Positions 32,431 to 45,352 of a stretch of 64,000 bases of DNA are shown here, piece after piece. Within the stretch, counting starts at the first letter, position 1; the number at the start of each line of letters is the position of its first letter. Position numbers and translations under genes: made by a program. The notes beneath the pieces were generated by a model. The model had not been told where the DNA came from and ran no database searches. It was given only the letters and a program-made list of their open reading frames with translations. The DNA is from Acanthaster planci. Its lineage: Eukaryota > Echinodermata > Asteroidea > Valvatida > Acanthasteridae. The stretch spans positions 156,782 through 220,781 of the forward strand of contig NW_019091633.1 in assembly GCF_001949145.1 (NCBI RefSeq), read 5' to 3'.

Positions 32431-35400
32431 GCACACTTTGATCCGCTCTCTTTCAATAAGGGGCAGAATTCCAACAACGAAGTTAAGTGCATACTATGAT
32501 CCGCCTTAACAATACGGGGGCAGTCACTGTACTTTGATCCCTCATTCACGTACCCAATGTATTTGGCAATGTAAGCGCCATCTACGTCCACGAGAAAATA
32601 AAGTCCGACTTTAACTTCGTGATCAATGAGGATTTGTGAATGATTTGTCAGAATGTGAACACAGGCAATTAAGCATAAATTTTCCGTATACATGTACTTC
32701 AGTTTCATTTTATGATATATCTCGTGAAACACCTTTTATGGCAGTGTTATTCATACACTTGCAAGGCGGCTTTTACGCATGTGTGCTGAGTAAGTTGTGG
32801 CCCACACAAATGACTCCACAACTCAAAGATTTAACATAACTCGGGCATTTAAGCACCGCTTTTAGCAATCAAAAGGGGAAAATGTGGTTTCATAAATAGT
32901 CAAATTAGAATGCTACACTAGTTTTGAGCATAGTATGAAACTGGACATGTGTTGAAAAAATATAGTCAAAGCCCACTCGCCACTTGGTCAAGCCAAGGTC
33001 AAGCCCCGTCTGCGGTTTTATGCCAAGCTTGTAACAAAATCCCGAGGGCAATAACAGTAGCTGATAAGAGATCCTCAAAATCCTGATACAACCTGCCAGA
33101 AAACCTGAGTTCAGGCTGCTTAACTCAGGTTTCTGGTAGATGAGAATTCACGGCACACCAACTATATAAAAATGAACTATAGAGGGAGCAATGAGAATTA
33201 GAGGCCTGACCTTGAAAATATATGGTATGCTCGCCTATGGTAAGGAAGCACAAGTTGCTGTGCAGCGACAAAAGTTGCTCAAGGTAAGGAAAGGGTTAAT
33301 AGCTTTGCAACAATGAAACATACACTTACCCTAGCCAAGCAAATATGGTCAGGGTGATTTGGAAACTTGAGTTTGTCAACTTGCAAGAATACAATGGGCA
33401 AGGTGTTAATTGATAGACTTGAAAGTGGAATGACCAACAGAACACAAGGTGTGTGGTTTAAGTCTGATGAATGAGCCTGTGCTTATGAGGCAAGCGAGGG
33501 CGCCACACAAAGGAGACATGCAAATGTCCTGTCACGCTTAGAGTAAAAAAGTGTCAATGAGGGAGGCAAAAAAATGTAGCGATTTGATGATGCCGTAATA
33601 CCGCTCTTGCTCCCCCAGAATTTGACCATGAATCATCACGCACGCTGTGTTGATTGAGTATCAAGCCTGCTGCTTATGCATAAGAACGACTAGTAACCTT
33701 TCACAGAAACAGTCTCGTTTGTGTATAGAAAGCCTTTTTGGAGAAATAAATTTCGATTTAATTTTTGCTGTAGATTTTTCTCAGAATAAATAAAACCGTA
33801 CAAAATTATTATTTTAACAACACTGTACATGCAGTTTAAATGTTAATTTTGTATTGTCCCATCCCCCAATATTGGGATTAATTAATACTGGGCTCAACAA
33901 TTAAAATCATGGCAGGAAGCAGGATTTTCACGGACGGCATGACCGGATCGTCCCTGAGTGGCTAGAGACGCATCCATGGGGATGGAAATATACTGTCCAT
34001 GTTCTGCTTTTTATGTGTAATTGAGGTATTCTATTAGCTGTGTTTGCTAATTACTGTGGCAACTGATTTCTAATGTCAAATAACTACTAGAATGGAGTCT
34101 ACAAGAATCCAATAATTACGTATGGTTTAACAGGCTAGAGTCTTATCTATAAATCTCAACAGAGGGTGATCTTTGCAGTGTTAAAGGCACGAAAGAGCAG
34201 CCGTAAAGCACACAGACTCGTTCGTTTCAACATACACAAGCTATCACGTTGTGTCGAATCAATGCAATGGCTACTGTACTGGGGCACGGTATCCCTGAAT
34301 TGAAAAACCAGCAGTCCCAGACTCACAAGGCTCAATGCATGAATATCACGCTACAAGTAGACACTAAATACTTACTTTTTTAGAACTCACTTCATTCAGC
34401 AGATGCTTTCCCGCAGTGCTTCCAAGGCTAGGCTCGTGCTGCTCAGCAGCATACTGCACTTCCAGCTGTCTGTGTGCTTCTTTTATGCCTGCTTTGCGGA
34501 CGTTGCACAGGTGATTATAGCTTGCAGTACCACCAGTAGCCAATCAGCATATCCTGGGTGGTCCTTCTTCTGCTAGCTTTGGGGGAACACATTGCGCGCC
34601 CTCTACGTTAGCCCACGAATGTTCCTCTGTCGCGTTACACACGTGAATTTAATAACTGACCACTGGGTGGAAGTTCCATCAGATGGACTGCCCGTAGGGG
34701 GAGTGGGCCACTAAGGCTCCACCAGCTACACAGCTATGTGTGCCGGGCCAGCAAAGGGCTACTACCTTGAACCACACAACACTCTGTTACCCATTACATG
34801 TATCGGATCACACAACAATTTGTAATCAGTGTCGCACAACAAGAAGTGGTCAGGTCAGGAAGCAAGATGGGAAGAGTGAGGAAATCCTCGCCTTTTATAG
34901 AGAATTTGGGCTTCTCGTATCATGAATATACATGTAACTTTTTAGAGGATGACACGCAGGGCAGGTCAATCATATTTCGATGCAAATTTGTGTATGATCG
35001 CAAGGGTCAAATGCGATATACAACTCTGGCAATCATGCAACAAGACAACGTGTGATATAAGGCTCAACTGCATTCAATAGCTTTATACACAACAATGCTA
35101 CAGTGATGAAGAAAACTCTTTCGCATAAGTGCAACATAGAATGAATAACAGTAATTCAGAGATAAGTAACAGTATTTTGAATTGTTACGTAAAGTGTCAG
35201 GGTTTTGACAATCCATTTGACCTTTGGGTTTAAGGTTGCACGACACCATATGAGCGCCCATAGAAAACAGTGCAAAATCTGACCAAAATAGCACTATCTG
35301 TTGACTCTCGTGAAGAGGTTGGCCTCCGTTTTTTCACTGGAAATTCAAGATTATAGCCAGAAGATCACTTTTTGCTTCAATCTTATGGGGGTTAGCCATG

Positions 35401-35743
35401 AAATAATTTGTTTATTCACCTTTCCCCGAAGATAACCCTAAAGTTGTGGTAAAACTATGCACTCATTTCTGAATAAAGCCGCCTGCCTTTATCCAAAAAA
35501 GGCCAGCAATTTGGGGCTTTTTTTGAAAGAAACACCCCAAACTGGAAAGTATCAGTCCCAAATTTGGGATTTATGGAAATATTTCTATGATCTCCTGATT
35601 ATGGCCTGTCATTTTGTAAAAATCCTGTGGGATCACAAAATAGTAATGAGCTCGCGCGGAGAAATACAACGATTTGGTGGAATGCACCCTAACTACACCA
35701 TTCATAGCATGAGTATCACATGCTCATGTACATGCACAGATAG
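32431..35743. other. Spacer, no gene confirmed
   Basis: A plus-strand frame at 34798-35055 (contains GFSYHEYTCNFLEDDTQG) is somewhat coding-like but lacks splice or family support. The rest shows nothing I can name. Confidence 0.45.
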
Positions 35744-35880
35744 TAAATAGTGAATAGCACCCTCAAGTGTCATGCCCATATATACCTGCAATAATCCATG
35801 AGAAAGATGGCTGCCAAAAGTCAGTTTGTAGCATATTAAGACAAGTCTCTGTCCTTTATATATCACCAAAGACCATCACG
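35744..35880. repeat. Direct repeat, copy 1
   Basis: It shares GTGAATAGCACCCTCAAGTG, ATATACCTGCAATAATCCAT, GTTAAGACAAGTCTCTGTCC-like and ATATATCACCA words with 36778-36917. Spacing is about 1034 bp. Confidence 0.85.
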
Positions 35881-36152
35881 TGGTGGCAGCTGTAAACTCA
35901 AGACTCTGGTGAGTACTTACCTGATCCAGAAAGTGAATAATCAGTGCCGTTTTTGTGCCAGTTTCTCACCACGTTGTTGCGCATATTGAATGCCATCTGA
36001 ACACTATAACAACGTATTACACAAAACTATGTTGCTGATCAACAACAGTATGCAATGCAAAACTGGCACAATGACCTTCATTTCAGCAGTTTTAGCTCCC
36101 CAAATGGACTGGGAGGTGACAGTTATTGTCACAACCTTTGCTAGATTCTTAC

Positions 36153-36261
36153 ATAAATGTAAATTGTAATTCCCAACACGCTGCACAGGATATCCTGCAA
36201 CAGATCCACAGTGGCCACCAGGACACAAAGAAGTGCAAGCTTCATACCAATCCAGTGTCTG
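36153..36261 (-). CDS. Candidate Cys-containing exon, unrecognised
   Basis: On the minus strand a good acceptor (TATATCCCTGGCCAG) and a donor (TTTAT then GTAAGA) bound 109 bp that is open as QTLDWYEACTSLCPGGHCGS then VAGYPVQRVGNYNLHL. Three cysteines in 15 residues suggest an extracellular module. It lies inside the interval between two copies of a direct repeat. I do not recognise the protein. Confidence 0.33.
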
Positions 36262-36777
36262 CTGGCCAGGGATATACAAAGAGATTGAAATCATTGTAGC
36301 AGCTTGCCAGTTTGCCAGAAGTACCAGTGATCACAGCAACATGAACCCACGACAGCCATGGATGTGACCTGGAGTCAAGGGAGAGTTGTAGGGAAATCCA
36401 CTGCCCCTAGGCCTGCTCATATACACCTTGGAAACTGACAGTGGCAGACACATGAGACACAACAGACTCCATCTCAGACCAACCTCACCCGAGAGCACTA
36501 AACCAGCCTCAGATCGCAGAATAGTCAAACAACCCCAAAGACTTGACTTGTGAACCAAACTATCGGGTGAATAAAGCCTATAGAAACTTAACTGTGCAAA
36601 TTAATACAATGGAATTTAAGGAATTAAAAAAAAAATAAATAAATAAATAAATAAAAAAAACAAGGCAAAAGAACTCAACATATAATTATGCACAGGACAT
36701 TCTAGTCACCGAAAACAGGAAGGAAAATAATAGTCGCTAGCTCATGAACATTTATGTGTAAGTTTCTTTTTATTGTA

Positions 36778-36917
36778 TATAGTGAACAGCACCCTCAAGT
36801 GTCATCCCTTATATACCTATGTTAATCCATGAAAAAAATGGCTGCCAGTAGATATTAAAAGTCAGTTCAAAGCATGTTAAGACAAGTCTCTGTCCTCTAT
36901 ATATCACCATAGACCAT
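36778..36917. repeat. Direct repeat, copy 2
   Basis: Partner of 35744-35880 with about 85 percent identity by eye and one small insertion (AGATATTAA). Confidence 0.85.
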
Positions 36918-37019
36918 CACTACGCATGAGTGTGCCCTGAAATTTTGTTTACACTTTTCATTCTGTCATTAAGCGAGTGAGCTTGAGAACACTTCAATCC
37001 AATATTTTTTGAGTTATCA

Positions 37020-38530
37020 TGATCCTTTAAATGAAAAGAGAGAGAATGTAGCTCCAGTTTCGTCAATCCCGAGTCATTCAAAGAATTGACGAAATCAGCT
37101 TTCACTCGAATGAAAATGGAAGTCATTGGTATGAATGACAAAAAAAGATGTCATGCTATCGTCAAAAATCTTGGAATGCTGGGCCATCGCTGTGGAAAAA
37201 CTTAAGTCCAGAACATCGTCAATACAAAAAGCGAATGGATTGAGGAGTTTGAGGGGAACGTTCCCCTTGATCAAATGACAACAGTTCAAATCACCAGCAA
37301 TGAAGAGATCAACACTCTTGGAGTCTTGGTCAACGAGTGGTTCAAAGATTCCACTGCAAGAATGTTCGCAGTTTCTGGCCCTCTTCTTCAGGAGAAAGCC
37401 CTACAGCTTGGAGTTTCCAACTTCAAAGCATAAAACGGGTAGCTGGAGGCATTTAGAAAGCAGTACAGCATCATTTAGGGAAAATTGAAATGTGTGAGTG
37501 ATGGGGTAGATAGTAAGACAGTTGAAGAGCGGCGAAAGAAAGTTCAAACCTCTGTGTGGGATATGACCTCTGCAACATCTACAGTATGGATGAGACTGGA
37601 CTTTTCTTCAAGGCTTCAATGGACTCCACTTGTCATGTCAAGGGAGACGACTGTTCTGGTGGAAAATGCTCAAAGGAACGTCTCAAGTCATATTGTGCTT
37701 AAACGCCCTTAGGGAAAAAGTCCTTCAGCAGGCTAGAGGGAGCTGATCTTCCTGTCAAATACCATGCAAACAAGACAGCACGGATGACTATCAATGTCTT
37801 CGAACTGTTCCTGAAAACAGATTGACCAGAAGATAGGGCGTCAGAAAAGGAAATTCTTATGTTGCTGGACAGTGCAACTTACCATCCTCACCTGGAACAG
37901 AAGAACATCAGGCTTGTATGCTTCCCCCAAAACACAACCTCGGTCACGCAGCTAATGGACCAAGGCATAATCCAGGCACTTAAGTTTAAGTTCCGCAAGA
38001 AGCAGCTGAGCATCATAAACTACAGCATGACAAGAATTGATGAAGACTAGCAGTGTCCTTCAAGTCATTTATTGGATTGACCAGTCATGGAGGGGTGTAG
38101 ATGCAGTAACCATCCAGAAGTGTTTCAAGAGATGTGGGGTCGGAGATAAATTGTCCAAGGAAGAAGAGAATTTTGCAGCAGAACAAGATGAGGCTCTGGA
38201 ATCTGTAGATGTCATTATAAGATCTCCCCACTGTTGATGAAGGACTGGCAACAACTGATAGTTCAATAGTTCGGCTCTGTCCCTGGCTCATCTCCGATAC
38301 CGCCTTCACGATATTGGAAGTGATGAGGAAGATGACAGTGAAGAGTGCCTGTGTCGACAAGTGTCAAAAACTTCGAGCAGTTTGCGGCCCAAGTTGCGGA
38401 TTTGAAGATGTTCACCATCATGAAAGGTTGAAGAAGCCTCATTGATGCATGCGTGGACATGCAGGAGAAGATCACAGCAGAAAGCCTCTGTTGTCAAGCT
38501 GCCACCCAGTCATCACTCCTTAACTTTTTC
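37020..38530 (+). pseudogene. Tigger/pogo (CENP-B/jerky-like) transposase
   Basis: The order is that of the family: a CENP-B-type DNA-binding region (TSNEEINTLGVLVNEWFKDS, GPLLQEKALQLGV, FKA then LEAFRKQYSI), then DDE_1 with YSMDETGLFFK (first aspartate at 37589-37591), LLDSATYHPHL (second, 37868-37870) and NTTSVTQLMDQGIIQALK (third, 37958-37960). TIQKCFKRCGV and a C-terminal SLLNFFKKT follow. Several frameshifts and stops separate the blocks. The three acidic residues survive in the DNA, but no single frame joins them. Confidence 0.82.
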
Positions 38531-38963
38531 AAGAAAACCTGAGCACATGAGACTGAACCCCAAAGGCCCAAGTTAGGAAACACCCAACCAAATAACTCTT
38601 TTAAGAGCCAAAATTAAACGACACTCAGAGAGAAACGTCCCCATCGCTGTGCTTGTAATGTTTGGGTCTTAAAAACAGTAACTGTCCAGAAGTTGTAAAA
38701 ACAAAAATGCATCTACTTGTATATGCACCTATATTTTTTAAATTGAAATGAAAGAAAAGCAAGACCAATTGTGAATACATTCTACAAAACGCCACCTTCA
38801 CTCATATTGTTTATGAAATGGTCGCTATAAAAGGCAGGTTAACGTCAACGCATGGAGGGCCTTGATCAAAATCTTATCCGACCTGTACAGAAAGACCACC
38901 TGTCTATAAAGACCGTATTCCCTGCATCCCTTGAGTGGTGTTTCTATTATACAGGTTTGACTG
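37020..38963 (+). mobile_element. Tigger/pogo DNA transposon, decayed
   Basis: A pogo-type transposase (37020-38530) is followed by a right terminus ending ATTATACAGGTTTGACTG at 38963 with TA next to it. Reversed, the end reads CAGTCAAACCTGTATAAT, the usual Tigger inverted-repeat start, and the target is TA. No matching left end was found near the start of the coding part, so the left side is lost or lies further upstream. Confidence 0.72.
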
Positions 38964-39233
38964 TACATTGAAATTGATCTTAACCAACTGTTTGCAACAA
39001 CTTCAACTAATTATAACTAAAATGTACGACCTGAGATACTGGGCGCATCATGAGCAGGGGTTTAGTTAAAAAAAATAAATAATAAGTGAATCATAGATGT
39101 TATTCTTATAGCCATACATTTATATCGGTAGCTGACAAAAATTCACACACAATACAAATCAGACATAAACATGGCCAGAAAAAACGTAATATTGTAAACT
39201 TTGGATACAAACTACCTTTCTTCGGTATTGCAG

Positions 39234-39355
39234 TTGGTGTTCCAATGCTTGCATTCAGCAACAGTTTATATTCCACTCACCAACTGGCCAAATTCTTCAT
39301 CCATGACAAGATGCCCACTTTGACAGACCTCGGCCAACCCAAAAAGCATTTGTAA
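39234..39355 (+). CDS. Candidate terminal exon, unrecognised
   Basis: A strong acceptor (CCTTTCTTCGGTATTGCAG) leads into GVPMLAFSNSLYSTHQLAKF then FIHDKMPTLTDLGQPKKHL and a TAA at 39353-39355. AATAAA follows about 60 bp later. This is what a last coding exon looks like. The family is unknown to me and no upstream exon was identified. Confidence 0.4.
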
Positions 39356-42300
39356 GGGCACAAATTCATGTCCTCAACCAATCTGCAGTGTCTACTCTGT
39401 TATGGTTTCTTAAAACAATAAATATTCAGAGCAGCAGCTATCCACTACAAAATTACAGCTCTGAGTATAGCTCTCTATTGTTACAGAATTTCTGGCATGG
39501 TCTAAGAATTTTTTGCTCAACTGCCATGAATGAGAAAAAATAGAGGAAACATCATGGCAGCCTAAAGACATCTGTGGGCTGCCACAGTAAGAATTCTTGC
39601 CCAGTAAAACCTCATTCATACTGAATAATATTCTTACAAATGGGTCATTAGGTAGACATTTTGTGATAAATTTTTCAACCTTAGGGAGACATCGGTCATT
39701 AGGGAGACATGCCCGAGCTACCAGAATTTTACCATCCAAATTTTGAGATGATGGATTACGGTCTAAATTGAAAACATACAAAATTTAGCTTAGATCAGAT
39801 TAGGGAATATTTAATTATGGGACAGTAAAGTTTGTGCATGTACTGATGGGCATGTCTCCCAAGTCACCCATTTTTGGTGAACAGTAATATACAGTACTGA
39901 ATAATAACGGTTGCCAATGAAAACCTATGCCTTCACGAACAACTAAATGCAGTGTACGGAAAAGGTGTCTCTTGACATTAGAGTAGCATTTTTTATTAAC
40001 AATACGGCCTGTTACGTATACTGAAGTTATGGCCCTAGCAAGGCCTGCAGGCCTCATATTAAACAATTAACGCTTCAAATTCTCCAGCTTGATCAACTTT
40101 ATTTATTTTATTTATTTATTTATCTATTAGCCCACACCCAACAGCAGAAATACTGCCAATTACTGCCAAAAAACATTGTAATTTAAATTGTGACGTACAT
40201 AATTGCTAAACAAACACACTAGACAAAAAAAACGGATATTTATGTGCATATATGAATAAATAGAGAATACACAAGCCTAAGAGCCTTGGTCAACACTGAT
40301 TCTTTACCCAACATCAAAGCGAATGACATCCAGTTTGATATTGCTGTAACATTGAACTTGAAGCTGGGCCTGTTTAAACTTTGAGCCCTGGAGCCATTTT
40401 ATTGGTTCCCACTGGTTCAACTTCGAACCTAGGTCTAGGCCTGCAGCCAGAATTGTACAAGTATCAAAGGCCTACCCTGCAAAATCTTTCAGTTCTTGCC
40501 CACTGCTGGAAAATCTACATGTTTTGTCTCCACCTCAAGTAAAACTATAAGGCTGCACTGTACACAGAAACAACTCCATAAAACAGGCCAACATCCATGG
40601 CTCTTTTTGGAAAGCTCTCATCTGACCATCCTGGCGGCCTGTATGCGTAATGTCCCTCACTGTTTGCATAAACATGTGTAAATCCTAGGATCTGGTTATC
40701 TTTGGCACAGCCAATTAGAGAACACCAATGAGCTACCCGGAATGAAAGTGGACCGAAGCAGGGAAGAAGATTTGGCTCGGGACACTGGAAATCGTCCCAC
40801 ATATCCTTGGTGTTGTTACATGTTGTTACAATTATTTTGACTGCTTCCCAACACTATCTCACAGACAGAAGCTTCATTAAAATGTTCCTTACCTGGAATT
40901 GAGCAGTATAGCCCTGGCACAAACTACTACTGTTATGGCTGAAACTCTTGCTCAAAACAGGACGTTGAGGTAAAGCTGGCTTTTGACTGTAAAAGTTACG
41001 AGAAAAAGCAATATCTTGCAATTTATACAAAAAACATACATCTGCATCATTTGAACACAAAAATTTATTTCTGATAGATACTCTTTTTATTGAGCTTGGG
41101 TTTTCTCTTCCATGGATAGAAACAGATGGTTAAGTACATTTTTGGCATCTTATGTTGTTAATATCGTTTTTGATTTCGTGATATACCACTGCACTGATGC
41201 AGAAGATGGTTCAGGTATGTAAAATGTTAAAAGGTAAACTGTAACAAATATCTGGGAAAATATGGCCGCAGTGACATCAGAAATCTCCCTCATAGAGCCA
41301 CTACTAATGCACGTTTTTGCCATGACCATAAGGGGAGAGTCTACTGCACTTATCCTACCCCTAGAGAGTACAAAGTGAATTAGTCATCTGCAGAATTATG
41401 GATGTAAAAGCCATTAATGTGAGGCCCAGCATGTGAACCAATGGGTATGTGCTCCATTCGTTTACTTTTCTCTTCCTACTTCAAAGTAGCGTCACACTTT
41501 GATTCTCTTAGTCACCCCTAATGCAGATTTGTACCAAGACAATGAGGTGGGCGAGAGATGTTACTGTATTTATACAAAATGGGACCAAAAAATTTTAATA
41601 ATTAGAATGATTTTGTGTTTCAATTTTCCAGAATCCTAACAACTCCTTTGCAAATAAACAGTAGATATATGTATTTTTATGCTGAAAAGTCGGCACAGAA
41701 TAACCACTTCTCATTGCCACTGACAGACAGGATGCAGAATACATGGCATTCGTAGACTGTGAGGCAGTGGGCGGGCTACTGTGTGAACTCTTGATGAATG
41801 AAACATGCCTTGAAGGGAAGGATGCATTAGTGGTAGACCAATGGTAGAGAAAAGCACAGTATGCAAACTTGTAAAAGACATTTTGCGTACATGGACCATA
41901 TATGGTACATATTGAGTCTGTTGATCTACAATGCAGGGTTGGTGATTTTTTGTTTAATTTCTAAAATCAAATTATTTTAAAAGTAAACCAGATTTGTTAA
42001 TTTAAATCAGCTTTTAATTCTTTCTTTACTTAGAGGAAGTTGGCATAGTTACACGTATTTATTCCAGAGCAAGCAAATTAAGCCATACGTGTGTTACTCA
42101 CATTCTAGCAATAACCACCTTCAACATTGTCTATAAGTTCAGGTGAAATACACGTGGAATACAAGTGCCTGTAGAGTCCAAGTTTTGAAGAATATGATAC
42201 GACTATATGAGATTAGCACCACTGAAAGTAAGTCCATATCTTTTACCAATTTTAGTTAACATAGCAGTTCCCCATTTAACCAGAAGCAAGGGGTAAAGTA

Positions 42301-42639
42301 ATTTTACATGTACACTCAACAATGAAGACATAAATTAAGCCTTTCACTTAGTGCAAAAAGCAGCGGGAACATATGATTGATTTTATATTTATATTTGAAT
42401 ATCAAAATTATCAGATTTCAATTACTTGTAATTTGACAACTGATGGCATCATGATGATATGACATCACTCTCCAATAATACAGATCTCTGTAGGTCTCCA
42501 ATAATACAGATCTCTGTAGGATCTTTACTTAAGTTTGACTGAATTACCAGTTTGTCTTCTGTCAAAGGTCAGGGGTGTAATAAAACATGTTGAAGGTTTA
42601 ACTAACTGTGACTATAGTTCAACCTATAAGGCACTTCTG
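39356..42639. other. Spacer, no gene seen
   Basis: CAGTAAAACCTCATTCATAC at 39602 resembles a Tigger-type terminus and may start a decayed MITE. ATTT repeats lie at 40097-40124. A 26 bp tandem duplication of CCAATAATACAGATCTCTGT occurs near 42472-42523. No coding feature. Confidence 0.45.
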
Positions 42640-43190
42640 TTGCAGACCGAGAGCAATGGTCAATATTAACCTCAATATCGCGACCAAATTTATGACCCAC
42701 TCTTTGGTCGCGATATTGCTGTCTATATTCGCAACCAAAATTAACGACTTGCTCTTCAGTCACAAATATTGAAGCCAATATTTGAAAAAAAATCATAACC
42801 CGTTGTATCTACAGTTGCAAATATTACTGCGATTTTTTTTCCAGCAAGCCAAGTAGAGAGAGAAGTTGCTCACTATAGACACAGCAATGCTTTTTAACAT
42901 TGTGCCCCCTGCATTGTGCCAAAACTGCCCAGCCGAATATCGACTTGAGACAAAGCCGAAAAATGTGGGTCATTGTGCGTGCGTTTGAAGAGTTCATTTC
43001 AACCTAGCTTGCTGGGAAAAAATTCGTGGCAATATTTGCAACCGGAGATACGAATCATGAATGTGGTTGCAAATATTGATGGCAATATTCGGGACCAGAG
43101 AGTGAGTCATGAATTTGGTCGTGATTACTGGAGTCAATATTTGCAACCGAAGAGCTGGTCGTAAACCTGGTCACAAATAAAGACATCGAT
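42640..43190. repeat. Fold-back repeat cluster with CAATATT and GGTTGC words
   Basis: Units of about 65-75 bp carry GGTCGCGATATTG or GCAATATTTGCAACC plus AATTTATGACCCACTCTTTG-like sequence. Units left of 42800 are inverted relative to those right of 43020, so the whole can fold on itself. No coding. Confidence 0.6.
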
Positions 43191-43440
43191 ACTGACGATA
43201 GGTGATGTCCCACCAGGGCCTCCATAGTCAGGTAATTTTATATATGCAACAAAAACTGAACAGCTCAATTTACTCAATCACTGAAAAAAGTAAGATGTTG
43301 GAGCTCATGATTGATTTTTAGTGTTCCTAGTCTCTCCATATGGGGACAGACAAAGGCTGGTTAAGTCTCAAAGCTACATGACAAAAACCTTACTGTTAGA
43401 TTTACTCTTAAAAATTCATTTGGCCTCATTGATTGTAATA

Positions 43441-43935
43441 GTGCCCCTTTAAAGTCTTGTGACTTATCATCCGATGACATTATGGTCAAATCAGGTCAAT
43501 CTGGGTCTGAAACCCTTTGCTCTCAAGCTACACAGAACATGTCAAACCAATTGCACATGTAATTTGCAACATGTAGTGCTTAAAAGAGTGTCCCTTTAAG
43601 GTCACGTGACTTATCACATGATCACGTCATTATCACACGTCAATCTCGGTCTGAAATCTTTCCTCTTCGAGCTACACACAAATTTTGAACTGAATCGGAC
43701 ATGTAATTCACGAGATATGGTGCTTTAAAGAGTGTCCCTTTCAGGTCAGGTGACTTATCACGTGATGACGTCATCATCACATCAGGTCAATGTAGGTCTA
43801 AAACCTGTCCCCTTCGAGCTACACACAAAGTTTCAACTGATTCAGGTATGTACTTCGTGAGATATAGCACTTTAAACAGTGCCCCTTTAATGTCACGTGA
43901 CTTGTCACCTGATGACGCCATTATGACGAACTTGG
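43441..43935. repeat. Satellite-like tandem repeat, unit about 145 bp
   Basis: Units start at 43441, 43588, 43732 and 43879 with GTGTCCCTTTAAGGTCACGT. Each holds CACGTGAC or a variant, a TGACGTCA-like palindrome, AATCTGGGTCTGAAACC-type sequence, TCGAGCTACACACAAA and CGAGATATGGTGCTTTAAA. The same family occurs reversed at 58140-60420. Confidence 0.85.
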
Positions 43936-44146
43936 ACAAAAACCGTTTGTAGCTTGTGGCTTTAGTGTATGCCTCTGACACGAACTCAGATCGATAACAG
44001 TGTAAAAGCAGTCTTCCTGTTGGAATACATGTAAAAACCTGTATATTTAGGGTCAAATAAAATATTCAAAATTCCAAAATAAATCACGTGATGACGTCAT
44101 CATGCCGAGTTTCTTCTAGGACCTACCTGACATGAATATCTAAAGG

Positions 44147-44276
44147 TCTACCAAGTTTGAAGTCAATCAGATAAACAAAACTATCAAAGTCCCCTGTCAC
44201 AAAAAAAGAGTCTACCAAGTTTGAAATCAATCAGATAAATGAAACTATCAAAGTCCCCTGTCACAAAAAAAGTGTC
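44147..44276. repeat. Tandem duplication, period 64 bp
   Basis: Two nearly identical copies starting GTCTACCAAGTTTGAA at about 44147 and 44211 and ending TCCCCTGTCACAAAAAAAG. Confidence 0.9.
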
Positions 44277-45352
44277 TGAAAAAGGAAAAGAAAAAAAATC
44301 TGAACGAAAGCAATACTGCTTCAGCAGTGATGCCGAAGCAGCTAAAAATGAAAAAATGGAGGATGAAATCCATCTCAGTGCTGCTCAATGAAAGCAGAGT
44401 ATGAACATTTGCCACTCAGGGAAGACACTTCAGTGCAAAAAAATTAAAAAACCACTCTGACATCCCAAAATCATACCCTTGTTGAATGAACACATGTGGT
44501 AATCACGAAACCGAACAAAACTTGGTTATGAGTATGCCACTTTGTTTCACTAATGCCACTTGAGAGTAATTGGAAGAGACAACCCGAGGCACAAGTGATA
44601 TACCACCCCAATTCAGGCCACATTTATCAGACAGTCACAGTAAACAAACATACGCCATGCTTATGTCAGAGAATTCATGCCCAGACAGTGTGTAGCCAAG
44701 GTAAACAGCAACATAAATAAAGTTTCTTCAAATCATAGAATTGAAGCAGCAAAATGGAAACAACTCTTGACGATATTAAAAAATGCACACACAAGTACAC
44801 CCACGTACATTCTGCCCTGCCTTTAGTATCTTATGAATGCGAAATACGTTGTGAACCAACCATTCTGGAACAAGCAGTACACGCAATGCACATATGCAAG
44901 TGTTGCAAGACAACTTTTTGAAATTATTGCTTCAAAGGAAGCATACCCAACTGTGGTCCTGTCGAATTGGGAGAATAGTGTGTTTTGAAGTACAGTAGAG
45001 ATTTCCAAATGCAAGTCTACCGTTGAGAAGGATCTTGTGGGATTGGAGTACGCCAGAACGTCATATTGCAAATTGCTGAAGGTAGGTTCCATAGGAAAAT
45101 GGGTGGGGGTGCCTTCAGGGGTCTGATTCAGCACTGGATATGTCAGATGTGAACCATGTGAGGCGGCTTAAAGCAGTATAGCATGACATGTCACGACAAG
45201 GCACAGCCAGTTGGCAAAAGGAGATCTTACTGACATTGTCGATGCACTTGATCTCGCTTCCAAAGGCTAGAAAACCAGCATGTAAAGAGATCTTTGGATA
45301 AGGGGAGGGCCTGTGTGTGTTGATTACTGACCAGTACGGGATATTCATGGCT
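44277..45352. other. Spacer, no gene confirmed
   Basis: Minus-strand frames at 44823-45134 and 45115-45348 are open but unrecognised. The second directly adjoins the DIRS fragment and may be more of it. Confidence 0.4.

Noticed and set aside
31506-32732. 408-codon minus-strand open frame taken as one protein
   Set aside because: Only parts are genuine Penelope sequence. The rest is read in the wrong frame across lesions, as shown by RT and endonuclease words appearing in other frames.
34798-35055. Possible exon on the plus strand
   Set aside because: It is coding-like in places, but I could find neither convincing splice sites nor a family match.
42466-42530. Regulatory significance of the repeated CCAATAATACAGATCTCTGT
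   Set aside because: It is a simple 26 bp tandem duplication with nothing else around it to suggest function.
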